64,000 nt of DNA, from NCBI GenBank assembly GCA_009602725.1, contig WELB01000003.1, positions 755,634-819,633 on the forward strand, given 5' to 3'. Origin of the DNA: Spirogloea muscicola (Eukaryota > Streptophyta > Zygnematophyceae > Spirogloeales > Spirogloeaceae). A program made the translations under genes and the position numbers. Numbering within the stretch: position 1 is the first letter of the stretch; each line of letters opens with the position of its first letter. Shown here one piece after another: positions 45,955 through 57,143 of this stretch. The notes beneath the pieces were generated by a model that was not told where the DNA came from, made no database searches, and saw only the letters and a list, made by a program, of their open reading frames with translations.

Positions 45955-46680
45955 AATGGTCGATGGCACTCCTTTCGACGCTGCATTGCAATTGACGGAC
46001 GAGGCCTTCCGGACAGCCGTCCCTCGCCTCTCCGGCCTGCCCCCGCCTGTGTCATTGCCGCGGCGCAGTGCGAGTGGGGAGAGCAGAGGACAGACTCGGC
46101 AGACCTGGCGCCGCGCATACCGCACTGTGCGCTTGAGGGGGGACTGGCGCAGCACGCAACCCTCAGGGATGCACGTATACTGGATCTGGCAATAGGCAGG
46201 TTACCAGGTCGCTCTGGAGAACACGTCTACAATGCCAACTCGATCCAGGGCGACAGGATCGTACACCAGGCACGATGACTTGACTGCAGTCACGCCTGGT
46301 GGTTGTCCAAGCACCACACCAAATCTGGACGCCCTCGCTGCAGTAATCCAATTACCATCAGCATGAAGGTGGGGTGCGCGGCAGCCAATGCGGCTTCGGA
46401 ATTCTGCGTACGTCGAGCATCCAGTAGGGATACGTCTGTCCCAAAGGCAGTTGATATCCAGAGGAATCCCAACAACAGCAAGGAGAGCAGGCCTATTACA
46501 AGGCCGAAGCTTGGCCCTTGTGTACTGCATGCGCATGTATGTCTCGCTTGCGTAATACCTGGCTTTGCCTTGCATGGGTGCGGGCCATGCCCTAGCTGCT
46601 GCCTCAGGCAATCGGGAGGGCAAGTCATTTTCGAGGGTCACTGTTCCGACATATGGCTGTTGACTAGGAAAAATTGAGCA
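45955..46680 (+). mobile_element. degenerate retroelement copy
   Basis: Contains LTDEAFRTAVPRLSGLPPP as in the D element, then YVEHPVG, SLALVYCMRMYVSLA, GHALAAASGNREGKSF and, after frameshifts, DIWLLTRKN-stop (stop about 46677). Many breaks. Confidence 0.55.
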
Positions 46681-47480
46681 GCCTTTCGTACTGGTCGCTC
46701 ATGTACTACTACTTGTTCTGTCTTTCCGGCGCCTTTAACCCTGTCTACTCCTCATTAAGTGAACCTTTTACAGGCATCTTTCTGGAAGAGCTTCTTGTTC
46801 TCCTTTTTTTTTTGGGCACCTATGGCTGAGGGGCCTCTGCTATATCTGGAGGACTCCGCCACTGTGGACATTGTTGTGTGCGGCATGCCTCTTGCTCGCA
46901 GACGTGGTTGCGACCGTACTGGACGCATCCCACTTCTGCGAGGTACCTACTCGCCATACTGCATCACCCCATATGAGTGCTGGCGTGGGCTTGTATGATA
47001 CATCGTAACACATCACACATATGTACAAATATATATCATAAAGATGTAGTACTTATGATAGTTTGAAATGTCAGTAGTGCCGCAGCAGACGGCTGATGCT
47101 GTCAGGTGCAAGCTAAGGGAAGGGAAGGCCGTGACTCGCTAGTGGAATTTGTGTCGCTATTGTAAAGTTGAGCAGAAAGGTAAGTTTACAATTTGTTGAT
47201 ATGGACTTGGAAACGAGAGAGAAGAGTGACAGTCGCTGTTGGCAAGCTTTGAACAGATGACTCCTAGAAAGATGTAAGACAAGGTCTCAATAATATAAAA
47301 GCTGGAAGCAATTTAGTCTGTGCTGTGTGTTTACACATACACATGCAGGTGGAGGTCCGCGCTACCCCAACCTTGGATCAATCAGTCCTACATCCTTCAA
47401 CACCCTACCCCACACAGCTTGTACCATGAACTCCATGAATCCTAAACCTTTACCAGACCCAAGCATCAGGGGGTTAGTGC
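46681..47480. other. AT-rich intergenic region
   Basis: No gene seen. A single CCTAAACC telomere-like motif occurs at about 47437-47444, near the left edge of the bacterial-like segment. Confidence 0.5.
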
Positions 47481-47488
47481 TGAAGAGC

Positions 47489-47828
47489 CGAAGTGCCGAA
47501 GTGCCGAAGCCGAAGTGCTTGCCGATGAGGGCTACCCCGTCGCCACAGCGCGCCACGGGCGCAAGGCGCTGACCTTGCTTTAGGCAGGGAGGCGGCCTTG
47601 TGTCATCCTCCTCGACTTGATGATGCCCGTCATGGACGGCTGGCAACTTCTTGAGGCCATCCAACAAGACGCCGAGCTGGCGGCCATTCCAGTGGTGGTC
47701 GTGTATGCCTCACGCGACAACGGACAGCCTGTCGGGCCGTTCGTTGCTTGTGCAAACCCATCAACTTAAATCTTCTCCTGGCGGAGGTGGGGGTTCACTG
47801 CTGCCACGCAGTGGCAGATCCACCGTAA
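47489..47828 (+). pseudogene. bacterial response-regulator receiver domain, decayed
   Basis: Reads EVLADEGYPVATARHGRKAL, TLL, an in-frame TAG, then RRPCVILLDLMMPVMDGWQL and AAIPVVVV. DLMMPVMDG contains the phospho-acceptor Asp of a REC domain. After one frameshift the end is CKPINLNLLLAEVG with the conserved Lys-Pro, stop about 47826. The N-terminal acidic pair is missing, so the fragment is 5'-truncated. Its 3' end overlaps the convergent kinase. No introns. It is of bacterial type, not plant. Confidence 0.82.
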
Positions 47829-49306
47829 ATAACGAGCCTTTGCCAGGCCAGCTCTGCACCGAAACCCGGCCATCGAGCGCCTCGACAATTTGTCGTGTAA
47901 TCCATAAACCCAGCCCTAAACCGCCATACTGGCGCTCCGAGACGGCGCGCTCAAAACGTTCGAAAACACGCGCTTGATTTTCCTCCGATATGCCAATGCC
48001 ACGATCTTGTACATTGAGCCGGGCAATACCCTTGCCTAAATCTTGCACGTGGAGTTCAATAGGCTGACCACTGCCATGTTGTACCGCATTGGTCATCAAG
48101 TTGGTGACAACCTGATCTAAGCGCAGACGGTCCCAAAAGCCACAGTCGCCGGCAGGCGCCTGCACATGTAGTTCTGAACCCACCCGAGCAGCCTCGTCAT
48201 GCAGCCGGTCGACGGCTTCTTGGGCGACTTGGGTGAGATCTACCTCCTCAGCTTCAAACTCCAAACGTCCAGCGGTAATCCGCGACACATCGAGAAGGTT
48301 ATCAATAAGCCGGATAAGTCGCATGACCTGCGTTTTAGCACGCGCAATTTTAGTAATAACCCAATTGCTTAAAGCTTTCGCAGGCTGGCGTTCGTGTGCT
48401 CGCAGAACGCTTTGGATCTGCAGGTGAAGTGCCGTAACAGGAGCTTTCAGCTCATGCAAGGCAAGCGACAGAAATTCGTCGCGGACCCGCACAGCTTGCT
48501 GTAACTTGAACTACGCTTGTTCCACCTGACACAGAGCATAAACTTGTTCGCTAATACATGTTTGCCATCCTCGCATTTGACCGGCGCGCTGTAATGGTCG
48601 AACACACGCCCGTCTTTGAGCTTCACCTGCTCGCGGCTTTCCTCGTGCGGATGGCGGTAAAGACATTCCACGCGGGCTAAAAACTCCTCCGGATCGACAA
48701 TTTGATCATTGACAGCACACAGCAGCTTGTCGTCTGAGCGCTCCGCCACCAACGCTGCCGGTAAATGTCAGTGCTCCACAAGACGTGAATTACACAGAAG
48801 AACCTTGCCTTCGTTTGGAAATACGAGAATTCCGTCTACGGACGCCTCTGTTTGCAAATCCAGCAGACTTTTCTGAAAGCGCAAGATTTCTTCCAAGGTC
48901 TTACGCTTGGTGATATCATGGAATGCAAGCACGCCGTCCACGGGCCGTCCCTCCCCCGCAATTGGTGCTACGCTGCATGACGCCCCAAACAACGATGCAT
49001 CGCTGCGCTTACAGCTACATTAATAATTGCACGTGACGCGGCCGCCGTCTAGAACGCTGAACACCTGACAGAGACTGATTTCATGCGCAGCATGATTGCA
49101 ATGCATGACCTCGTGCAGGCCACATCCGAGCAGCTGAGCTTCTCCAAACCGCAGCATTTCCGTGGAGGCCGGGTTCGCAAATGTTATACGCCCGTCACGG
49201 TTGAACGCCAAAACGCCCTCCGCCAGGCTGCTGGTAACACCAGAAGAAAACTCCAGTTCCTCGCTCAATAGGCTCTCAGCACGCTTGGACTGCGCATATA
49301 AAAGGG
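47761..49306 (-). pseudogene. bacterial PAS-PAS-HisKA-HATPase sensor kinase, decayed
   Basis: Minus-strand reading: a PAS domain (SLAEGVLAFNRDGRITFANP), an in-frame stop near 49020, a PAC-like part (VDGVLAFHDITKRKTLEE), a second PAS (EASVDGILVFPNEGKVLLCN), a TGA replacing Trp at about 48766, and the segment ADPEEF/VKLKDGRVFDHYSAPV-like. A frameshift near 48545 and a TAG near 48513 follow. The kinase core is intact from 48492: H-box SLALHELKAPV, N-box NLMTNAVQHG, G1 DRGIGIS, G2 GLGLGL, ending near LFTVDLPL. Such kinases sense signals and phosphorylate receivers in bacteria. The upstream (N-terminal) end stops exactly where telomere-like repeats start. No introns. Confidence 0.9.
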
Positions 49307-49310
49307 CGTG

Positions 49311-49400
49311 GTTTAGGATTTAGGGTTTAGGGTTAGGGTTTAGGGTTGAGGGTTGAGGGTTCGGGGTTCGGGGTTCGGGGTTCGGGGTTCGGGGTTCGGA
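49311..49400 (+). repeat. telomere-like array, TTTAGGG strand, ending at a gap
   Basis: TTTAGGG/TTAGGG units degrade into GGTTGAGG and then six GGTTCGGG-type units, ending at the N at 49401. The G-rich strand on plus is the orientation of a right chromosome end. Confidence 0.92.
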
Positions 49401-49401
49401 N
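49401..49401. other. single-N gap after the telomere-like array
   Basis: One N immediately to the right of the array; a contig end joined here is plausible. Confidence 0.7.
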
Positions 49402-50884
49402 GCGTGCAGGTGTTTCCAGAAGGACATGCAAAGTAGCGCTAGGAGGAGTGGAGTGGCACGTCGACGGCACAAAGCGAGGCTCCTCTTCACTCCAGCTTGC
49501 CGTCACTCAATCTTGTACGTGCCATCTAGCTGCAAAAGTGCGTCACTCAGAAGAAGCCGAGTTGGCTCATATGTCTCAGTGCATCAAGGGCTGACATGTC
49601 AGTGATGCGTCCTGACGCATCATGTCGCATCAAGATCGAGGTGGTCCAGCATAGTTCGAGTGCACACTTTGACGCTGGCTATCGCACTTTCACTACTTGG
49701 TGCAGGTGAGGAGCATTTTTCAGGACCATTTGTGGACCAGGGGACTATATGTCTTCATTGTGCTCCCATCTTACATGGTTCATTCATACATTCATTATTT
49801 CATTCATACAATCATTCATCCATTCATTCAGTCATCTTCTTCGTTCAATCATTCATCTATTCATTCAGTCATTCAACCATTTATCCATCCAATCGTTCAT
49901 AATCAGCATCATCACCAATACAGCAATATCATGACTACGACGGCAGTCCTCAAGACAGCACCATCGCTATCACCGACACCATTATGTCTTTCTGTGTCTC
50001 AAAGCTTATTCCTGGTATACAGTCCTTATTTACATTCGCTCAACAGTGGCTGAAGTGTCGACGATCACAATCATCATAAGGTATGCATCTTCCACTTTGT
50101 GTCCATACATGTGCTGTTGCAGATGTGCGTGCTGATGGTGCTTGCTCGTACTTCTGATATCTAACGACTTCAGTCGGAAAAGCAATTTGGGAAGCTTCCA
50201 TTTAGAAGCCGTCATTCATGTGCACACAAGGCATGGCGATGTAAGTGCACATCAGGTGGATGCACTTTCGCTTGTCACAATGAAGCTGTTGACATAGTAA
50301 TGCCTCAACCCCTGTCCATGTGGATAAGCTCATTGTTCTTTGTGAAATGGTTACCTTGTCAAACATTGTCTGCTCAATTACTGCCCTAGTCAATGACAGA
50401 GGTGGCGAGTAACCTGAATGTCTAGATTGTTTGTGGCAAGTTAATGAGGAATTTTAAAGACCGAGACACTGTCGCATAGTCACATTTGATGTGTCTTGGA
50501 TTGTCATCATGTCTGCATCTGCATGCACTCTGCTTGTGCCTCGCAAGGAGCAAATATCAGGAATATATCCGGCTAGTAAGTGGAGGCAGGTCAGAGTCTG
50601 TCTTGCTGAACAGAGGGTTCAGAGGTTCATGCATTGGCATGTCTTGTTGTCACGGAGCGACTGAGTGAGAGAGCAAGTCGCAATGCGCAGACCTTGCCCC
50701 ACCGAGTCGTGCTGGTGTAGAGAAAGTTTCGCTGTGCCTCCCGGTCCAAGGCTGCACCACTGACTGTGCAGATGCAGTCGTTTAGGTGTGCCCTCCCCAC
50801 AATGTCTGCTGAGTGTCCTGAGAGATGGGAACTCCGCTGCATAATGTCTATTTGTCATCTGCGGCAGTCTCGTGCATAGCGGTT
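49402..50884. other. unassigned region with a CATT-type simple repeat
   Basis: Imperfect CATT/TCAT repeats at about 49775-49895. Otherwise nothing recognised. Confidence 0.5.
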
Positions 50885-51640
50885 GAGGCGCCTTTCGGCT
50901 CTTGGGACCTTGTCCATTCTTTTTGGGCTGGCCTTTCCCAGCTTTGGCTTTCGCCAGGAGGATTTGCTCTCCGGTAGCTAGTCTTTCGGATCTGCGGCTC
51001 CTCGCTCGTGGGAATTGAGTGGTTCATCCTCCCCGCTCTTAGATAGCGCTTCTGACCCCTTCGAACCTTGTCATCTTTTTTCGGGCTGGCTTTTCCGCTG
51101 GCCATGCTGCGGCGAACACCGCTTGCTGCAAGGCGGCAAAACATGCAGACCACCCGGCTGAGGACGGGTTTGTACCCGTGGCCTTGGATGTGCTCGGGGC
51201 TCTCGAGTCCCAATGGCTCGACCTGCTGGCCAGGCTTGCCCGGCGCGCTGTGTCCCGCAGGCGAGGTGAGCAGGCTGACTTCAATGCCGCTGGCTCGTTG
51301 GCCCAGGTCTACTGCATGCGCCTGTCCATCTCCCTTCAGCCGTCCATGGCCCACGCCTTGCACCTGCTTGCTGGCCGTGCTCTCGCTGTAGCCTCTGGCT
51401 TTCGTGAGGGGGATTGTTTTGCGGCAGCTAGTCTGTCGGAACTGACAGATCCTTACTCTTAGTTACTGAGTGGTTCATCCTACCCCAGTTGTTGCGATAG
51501 CACTTCTGGCCCCTTCATGGTTTTGGCCCCTCCGAACCTCGTCCATAATTTTCGGGCTGGCTTCTCACAGCCCTTGCGCCCACTTACCCCAGTTCTGAGA
51601 AAGCGCTTTCAGCCCCTGCGTACTTTGGCCCCTTCGAAGC
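50885..51640 (+). mobile_element. retroelement 3' ends, type I
   Basis: A type I tail near 50925 precedes a C-terminus, SLSDLRLLARGN-stop (about 51020). A longer fragment follows at 51085-51460 (KHADHPAEDGFVPVALDVLG, FNAAGSLAQVYCMRLSISLQ, GRALAVASGFREGDCFAAAS, LSEL) with a damaged last signature. Its tail has a hairpin at 51554-51573. Confidence 0.75.
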
Positions 51641-51960
51641 TTGTCAATGAGAGACGGCGCACGGTGCGCATGACATTGAAAGGGAGGCCTAGCCTTACAA
51701 GTGTCCTGTTACGTGGTAGTGAGCTAGCTAAGGGGGACACTCAATATCCCCGAGTGAGCACATGCATATCTGATAAGCTAAGCTGAGGAGCCAAACCACC
51801 ACCACGGAAGCCATTAGCCTGGGCTAATGCACGCCTAGCACGCTGGTAAATCACGCTGTCAATTGTCTTCGGGCTGGCTTATCGTTGGCGGAAGCACAGG
51901 CTAGGCCAGACAGGGCAGAAAAGTATGGAATCTTTTCTGGGCTGGCTTTGCTTGCCCCTC
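51641..51960. mobile_element. subfamily B 3' end (reverse) and orphan type I tails
   Basis: Minus-strand RRALAQANGFRGGGLAPQ, SLSDMHVLTRG-stop (51850-51750) with a type III tail down to 51641. Type I tail pieces follow on plus at 51870 and 51940. Confidence 0.7.
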
Positions 51961-52567
51961 TTTTCTGCGGGGTAGGGCTGCCGCCACTGTGGCGGTCGGC
52001 TGACTGGCGCTCGGCTCCCCGCGCGGCCCCCGTTGAACTGCGCCCCAGGAGACCCGCCGTGTCCGTTTGAAGAAGGGACGCCGTCTGGGAGAGCCACTTC
52101 CCGACACAGCTGTTTCCACCTCCAGACTTGAGCGACGGGAGGCGCCGGAGGCGCCAAGTTCAAAGACGGCGAGCAGGGGCAGTGGCATCGGGGAAGCAGA
52201 GGGCAGAGACCGGCTTCGCGCACTCTTCTCGAAGGCCCGCCCCTCCATCGCCGCCGCCGCGCCGCCGCCGCCGCCGCCGGAGGCCTTGGAGGCCCTCACC
52301 TGCCGTCGGAGGCCTTTACGCGCCTCGCCGGTTTGGCCGCCGGGGCGGGCGTGCCAGCGAGCCTCCAGGCGGCGTTGGAGGGGCTGCAGGCGGCAGCAGC
52401 CGGCGAGAGTGCGGCGAGAGAGGCGCAGGCGCGGGCCGCCATTGCCGCTGGCTGTGGCGCTCCCCGCGCGCCACGAGGAAGGCCTCTGGCGCTGCTCGTA
52501 GCGCAGCGCCTTCAGAGGAGGCGCGAGCAGGGCGTGGCGCTGGGGCGGCACTGCAGGCGCCGCCGCC

Positions 52568-54222
52568 ATGGCGAAGAAGAGGGCCGGCAGCGGCGCAGCC
52601 CGCGGCGGCGGCGGCAGCCGCCGGCCGCTGACCTCGTTCAAGCTCAAAGGCACGACGAAGGACGTCAGAGGTGAGCTCCTGGCGACGCCATGGCGCAGCA
52701 CCGTTGCTTCTCTGCCGCTCACGGAGCGCGATTCCCCATGGCCGCCACAACAACGGTGTCCTCGCTTCTGGCAGTGGGGAGCTGCGTGCTGATGCGGCCG
52801 CCGGATAAGGGCCTGCTGCCGTACGTCGCCAAGGTGGACGCCATCGAGCAGGACGAGCGGAAGAACGTGGCCGTCTCGGTGCGGTGGTACTACCGGCCCG
52901 AGGAGTCGGCGGGCGGCCGCCGCCAGTTCCACGGCGCGCAGGAGCTGTTCCTCAGCGACCACCACGACGTGTGCACCGGCGACTCCATCGAGTCCCTCTG
53001 CACCGTGCACACGTTCCGCAACTACACCAAGCTCAAGTCCGTCGACCGCACCGACTTCTTCTGCCGCTTCGAGTACAAGGCTTCCTCGGGGACCTTCTCC
53101 CCAAACCGCGTGGCAGTGTAAGCTGACTCTCCAGGCCGGTCCGATTGGTGCCTGTCATGCTGTTGCTGCTGATGACATGTATATACTCTTCATCTAGACA
53201 TGAATTTGTACTGACGATATGATAAACCTCTGGCCGATCTTGAAGCAGCTGAGTAGAGTAGGCCCTTGAGCTGTCGCAGACTGTGGAGTCTGTACATGTA
53301 CTCGTCCCTCCAGAGCATTGGCCACAGTTGCCACGCTTAGGGATGCATCTGAGCTCGCACAGTGGCCAGGCTGCTGCTGTTCCTTGTGTCATCGTATAAG
53401 GCGTGCTTGCAGCAACTCCGTGATAGAACTATCACTGAGGCAGCAGCATTCCGGCGGCGTGGTGGCGTGTGCAGGTACTGCCTTTGCGAGATGCCATACA
53501 ACCCGGACGACCTGATGATGCAGTGTGAAAATTGCAAAGACTGGTGAGCGCCATTGCCCGGCCTCAGAGCTCGGCAGTCCCTTGTACTAGAACAGATTGC
53601 GCACCAGCCATCCTGTGCCTATAAGGAAGGCCTTGGAGCGAGGGCTGGCTTGAGCATCCCGTGTGTTTCGGTTGACTATAGCACAGTTGTGCACATGTTC
53701 CAGGCAATGTTTAGCTTAATGAATGGCTTGCTCAGCTTCGCTAGATTTGGACATTGCTGATCCGGAAATACTTCGAGCAACCTCAAAAGCCATGAATTGA
53801 GAGTTGATGTCTACCTTCATGCATTATTCAGGTTCCACCCCCAGTGCTTGGAGATCACTGCCCAGGAGGCGAAGAAGCTCAAACTATATATCTGCCCCGA
53901 GTGCACCGAGAAGGGTACCAGGTCCATAGCAGTGGGCAACGGCACGCAGAACCACACTCCTAAGGACGAATCCTCCGAGCTCACCAGCCTGACCAAGGTG
54001 CCGATTGGTGCTGGATGCAAACAGTGTGGTGCCTGCCATGCCTTTTTATGCTCTTGGATGGTCATAGGGGCACTGTACTTTGGTCTGTGAGTTGCTCCTT
54101 GGTTGTCGTACTTTAGATTAATTGGTCGTAGTAGTCCAGCTTGTTGCTCTATCTTGATGTTTGGTGCCTCGGTGCTTATCCTGCAGCCGGAGCCTGCAGA
54201 GGCGAAGAAACGGAAGAGGTAG
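52568..54222 (+). CDS. EBS/SHL-like BAH-PHD histone reader, copy A
   Basis: Five exons in phase give 238 residues (Arabidopsis EBS is about 234): 52568-52670, 52775-53117, 53475-53543, 53832-53997, 54187-54222. The start MAKKR and [14 protein letters not shown] match the family's N-terminus. The BAH domain (about 35-148) has [33 protein letters not shown] and [20 protein letters not shown]. The PHD finger (about 150-200) has [20 protein letters not shown], then KDWFHPQC and YICPECTE; its Cys4-His-Cys3 ligands are complete. The last exon encodes [11 protein letters not shown], a nuclear-localisation-like end. In plants the BAH reads H3K27me3 and the PHD reads H3K4me2/3, linked to floral repression. 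In an alga the role is inferred as chromatin-state reading only. A related gene follows in tandem. Confidence 0.94.
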
Positions 54223-55335
54223 CCTCGGAGGCCTGGCATGAAGATGCCTGCTTCTTACTTGCTCGCAGGGCTGGCAAGTTCGCTCGCCTGAGGTTTCATC
54301 GTGCCGCTTCTGGAGCGACTTGCCAGCCCTGCCTGCGGCGTGGCATGCTGGTCAGAGGCCCTTGCTGGCTGGCAATAGGGCCCCCCAACGAGACAGCTGC
54401 AGCCTGCTGCCTTCCTCCCAGTGTTGTACATTATTCATCTTGTGACTTGAGCTCAGTATGGGCGTGGCCCTAGGACGAATTTAGCGCCCCTCCTGGCGCT
54501 TTGGCCGAGCATGGCATGTGTTGTCTTGTGACTCGTGACGTCTAGAAGAAAAGACCAGCTTGAGGTCTAGCCAATGCTGGAGCCTCCCCCATGCTTGCTC
54601 TCTAATTCTTTGCAACCTCAGTGCGTTGTCCAACTGACAAGCATATGTCACGCTCAACTTCCCTGCGCGGCTCCGTTCTTCAGGCGCCTCTGCTGCCGGT
54701 CTTAGCCAATTGGTAGTGACAGCCCCGAGGTCGATGTGGTGGCCTCTGGCTCTCCACGAATTCGGACTGTCACAAGTTGAGTGGTCACTCGCCAGCAATG
54801 TGGAGACTAAACTCTCCCAAGTCGTCAGTCGTCCTCTTGCTGGCTGACAGCGAAGTCAGCACATGCACTTTGTGATACGCTGCAGCCTTGCACTCAGGCA
54901 AAACATTTGTCGACTGACGACTTACAGTACCCTTAACGGGAAGCTGGAGGTGTGTAGGTGGCCACTGTTGTCGCGCGCATGGCCCCCTAAGGGCGGTGCG
55001 TGCTATTCGGCAAGAGCGTGAACCCTAAAACTTAGCAGCAATGAGCGTGCCGTGATCGACTCACGGTCTTCAGCAGATGCGCCACTGCGCAAGCTCATCG
55101 CCGGTAGTTGTCATAGTTCAGCTCGAAGCCGAAGTCCGACTGACAGTCACGGATGCACTCCGATCCATCTCACACATACTGCACTCTTAGTCGCTTGCCT
55201 GTGATCAGATCTACTGGCAAGTTTCATTCTAGCGTGGTTGTTGCAGGTGGTTATCTTCAGCTCCTGTCGTTCAACAAACGCGGTGCCTTTTGCCATACTC
55301 AGAAAGGCATGCTGAGAGATGGTGACTGATACTGT
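54223..55335. other. intergenic region between the tandem EBS-like genes, with a long hairpin
   Basis: A 20-bp inverted repeat with one bulged T occurs just after copy A. Arm 1 is 54265-54285 (GCAGGGCTGGCAAGT...), arm 2 is 54313-54332 (GAGCGACTTGCCAGCCCTGC), with a 27-nt loop. No other gene is recognised. Confidence 0.6.
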
Positions 55336-55462
55336 CAGTATTGGGGTTACACGGGGAACTAAGGGCGCCCTGTCTGCCTAGCTTGTGGCTCCGCTAACAT
55401 ACTTATGAACGCCCTCTGCATGCACCTGGCTGGCCTTTACAGCCGCTCTTTCGATATCAGCA
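55336..55462 (+). mobile_element. retroelement subfamily E tail upstream of copy B
   Basis: ACACGGGGAACTAAGGGCGC, a spacer and GGCTCCG...CTGCATGCACCTGGCTGG...TACAGCCGC...AGCAGCCGC match the E tails at 41.0 and 41.3 kb, including the last residues of the C-terminus and its stop codon. Confidence 0.8.
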
Positions 55463-55690
55463 GCCGCATTTATCCAGTTTTAGTACTAATTGGCCGCACC
55501 TTCATGCATGCAGAGCCCAGCAGCCCATCTCCTGGGCCAGCGCCCGCGCGGCGCGCCGCTCCCGGCGGCGCCGGCGGCGGCGGCCGAAAAACCGCCGCCG
55601 CCGCCTCCGCCGCCGTTGCCGCCGCCTTCTCGGCGGGGCGTTCGCCGGCGGCTCGCCGGAGCTCAGGGGGATTGGCGGCGTCTTGCGCAG

Positions 55691-57143
55691 CCGGCGACTC
55701 GGTGCTGCTGCGGCCCGACAAGAAGGGCGCGCTGTCCTACGTCGCCCAGGTGGAGCGCATCGAGGGCCCGCCGGGCGACGGCGGCGGCGGCGGCGTCGGC
55801 GGCGGCGTGCGCCTCTACTGCCGGTGGTACTACCGCCCCGAGGAGGCGCAGTGCGGCCGCCGCTCCTTCCACGGCGCCAAGGAGCTCTTCCTCAGCGACC
55901 ACTTTGACCGCGCGCACCCGGGTAAGGCTGCCGAGACCAGATCTGCAGGACAGCTGTTTGAACCTAGAGGAAGATACTGGACACCAATTGCACTTCTTAG
56001 CTTATTGACTGTTGTGATCCTGAAGTCCTGAACCTAAGGTCCGACGAGCACCTAGCGCCGCAGCAGCTGGCCCTTGGAGCCGCGACCGTTGAGCCACCTC
56101 GAACCCTGAATCTCAAAAAGGAATTGGGTTGTACCAATTGGCGTCTAAATCAAAACCCACAGTCACACAGATCCGCAAGCCTTTGGAATTTCCAGCATTG
56201 GCTACGCAGGGCGTTGCAGCTTGCAGCAGGCATGGACAGAAGGAAGAGACATCCAGCGCTACCCGTTAGCTGCAGCTGCCGGACACTTGCTACAGATGTA
56301 CTCTCATATCTGCTGGATACTACAATTAAGGCGGCAAATCGTCTGCTACATGCACTTGCACAGATGCGGTGGAGAGCACATGCAATGTGCACTCGTTTGC
56401 CGACTATGTGCGGCTGGAGGCTGTGAAGCCTGAGGACTTCTACTGCCGGCTTGAGTACCGGGCCCAGACAGGCGCCTTTGTCCCGGATCGCATCCCTATG
56501 TGAGCTCCGGCGACCTGCCGCATTAGGACTCTTGCCCCTTCTCTACCTGGCACATTGATTGGGATCACACACTTACTTTAGCGAAGGCCACAGTGTTGAT
56601 AAGCTGCAGACATAAGAGAATTAGATGCAACATTATGCACAGATATGAAAACCTGTGTGCACCTCTCCAGTCTCAGGTCCTGTGCTTTGTGGTGCAGCTT
56701 CTGCAAGTGTGCGATGCCATACAATCCAGACGATGCCATGTACCATTGCAGCGTCTGCAAGGAATGGTATGAGCTGCTTTGCACCAGGACTACAGTAGAG
56801 GTTGCCTTGTTGGCACTAGAGCTATTTCTTTTGCGTGCAAGTCATGCTGCCACGTCAAGCCATTGCAACTACCAGAATAGGGCTCACACTGAGGTTGGTC
56901 TCGCACACTGCTAGATGGGCTGCTGAAGGAGGTGGCGAAGAATTGTCAGCTACATTAGCTGCTCGTGCTTCTGTCCGCAGGTACCATCCCCGGTGCTTGC
57001 AGCTCAAGAAGGACATTGAGGCCGACGATGCTGTGCCCTTTGTGTGCCCTGACTGCCAGCGACTGACCTCGATGGCGGCTGCAGCCCCTCTAGATTCAAG
57101 TCCGGAGAGCAAAGCTCTTGATGCAAGTACAAAAAGCCCATGA
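55691..57143 (+). CDS. EBS/SHL-like BAH-PHD histone reader, copy B
   Basis: Exons with certain homology: 55691-55921, 56364-56499, 56698-56766, 56981-57143, in phase, 199 residues. The BAH has [72 protein letters not shown]. The PHD has [28 protein letters not shown] and FVCPDCQ. Intron positions equal those of copy A, so this is a tandem duplicate, strongly diverged. A Gly-rich insert (about 55785-55806) lies inside the BAH. A family-like first exon was not found. Translation could instead run from ATG 55405, which lies in a retroelement tail; that frame is open and would give 294 residues with a Pro/Ala-rich leader. There is no basic C-terminal tail as in copy A. Confidence 0.87.

Noticed and set aside
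47761-49306. functional algal or plant-type histidine kinase
   Set aside because: In-frame stops, a frameshift, absence of introns and loss of the N-terminus at the telomere-like array show it is a pseudogene of bacterial type.
51901-53010. 369-codon minus-strand frame opposite EBS-like copy A
   Set aside because: Its region 52775-53010 is antisense to the BAH exon and the rest is GC-rich low complexity.
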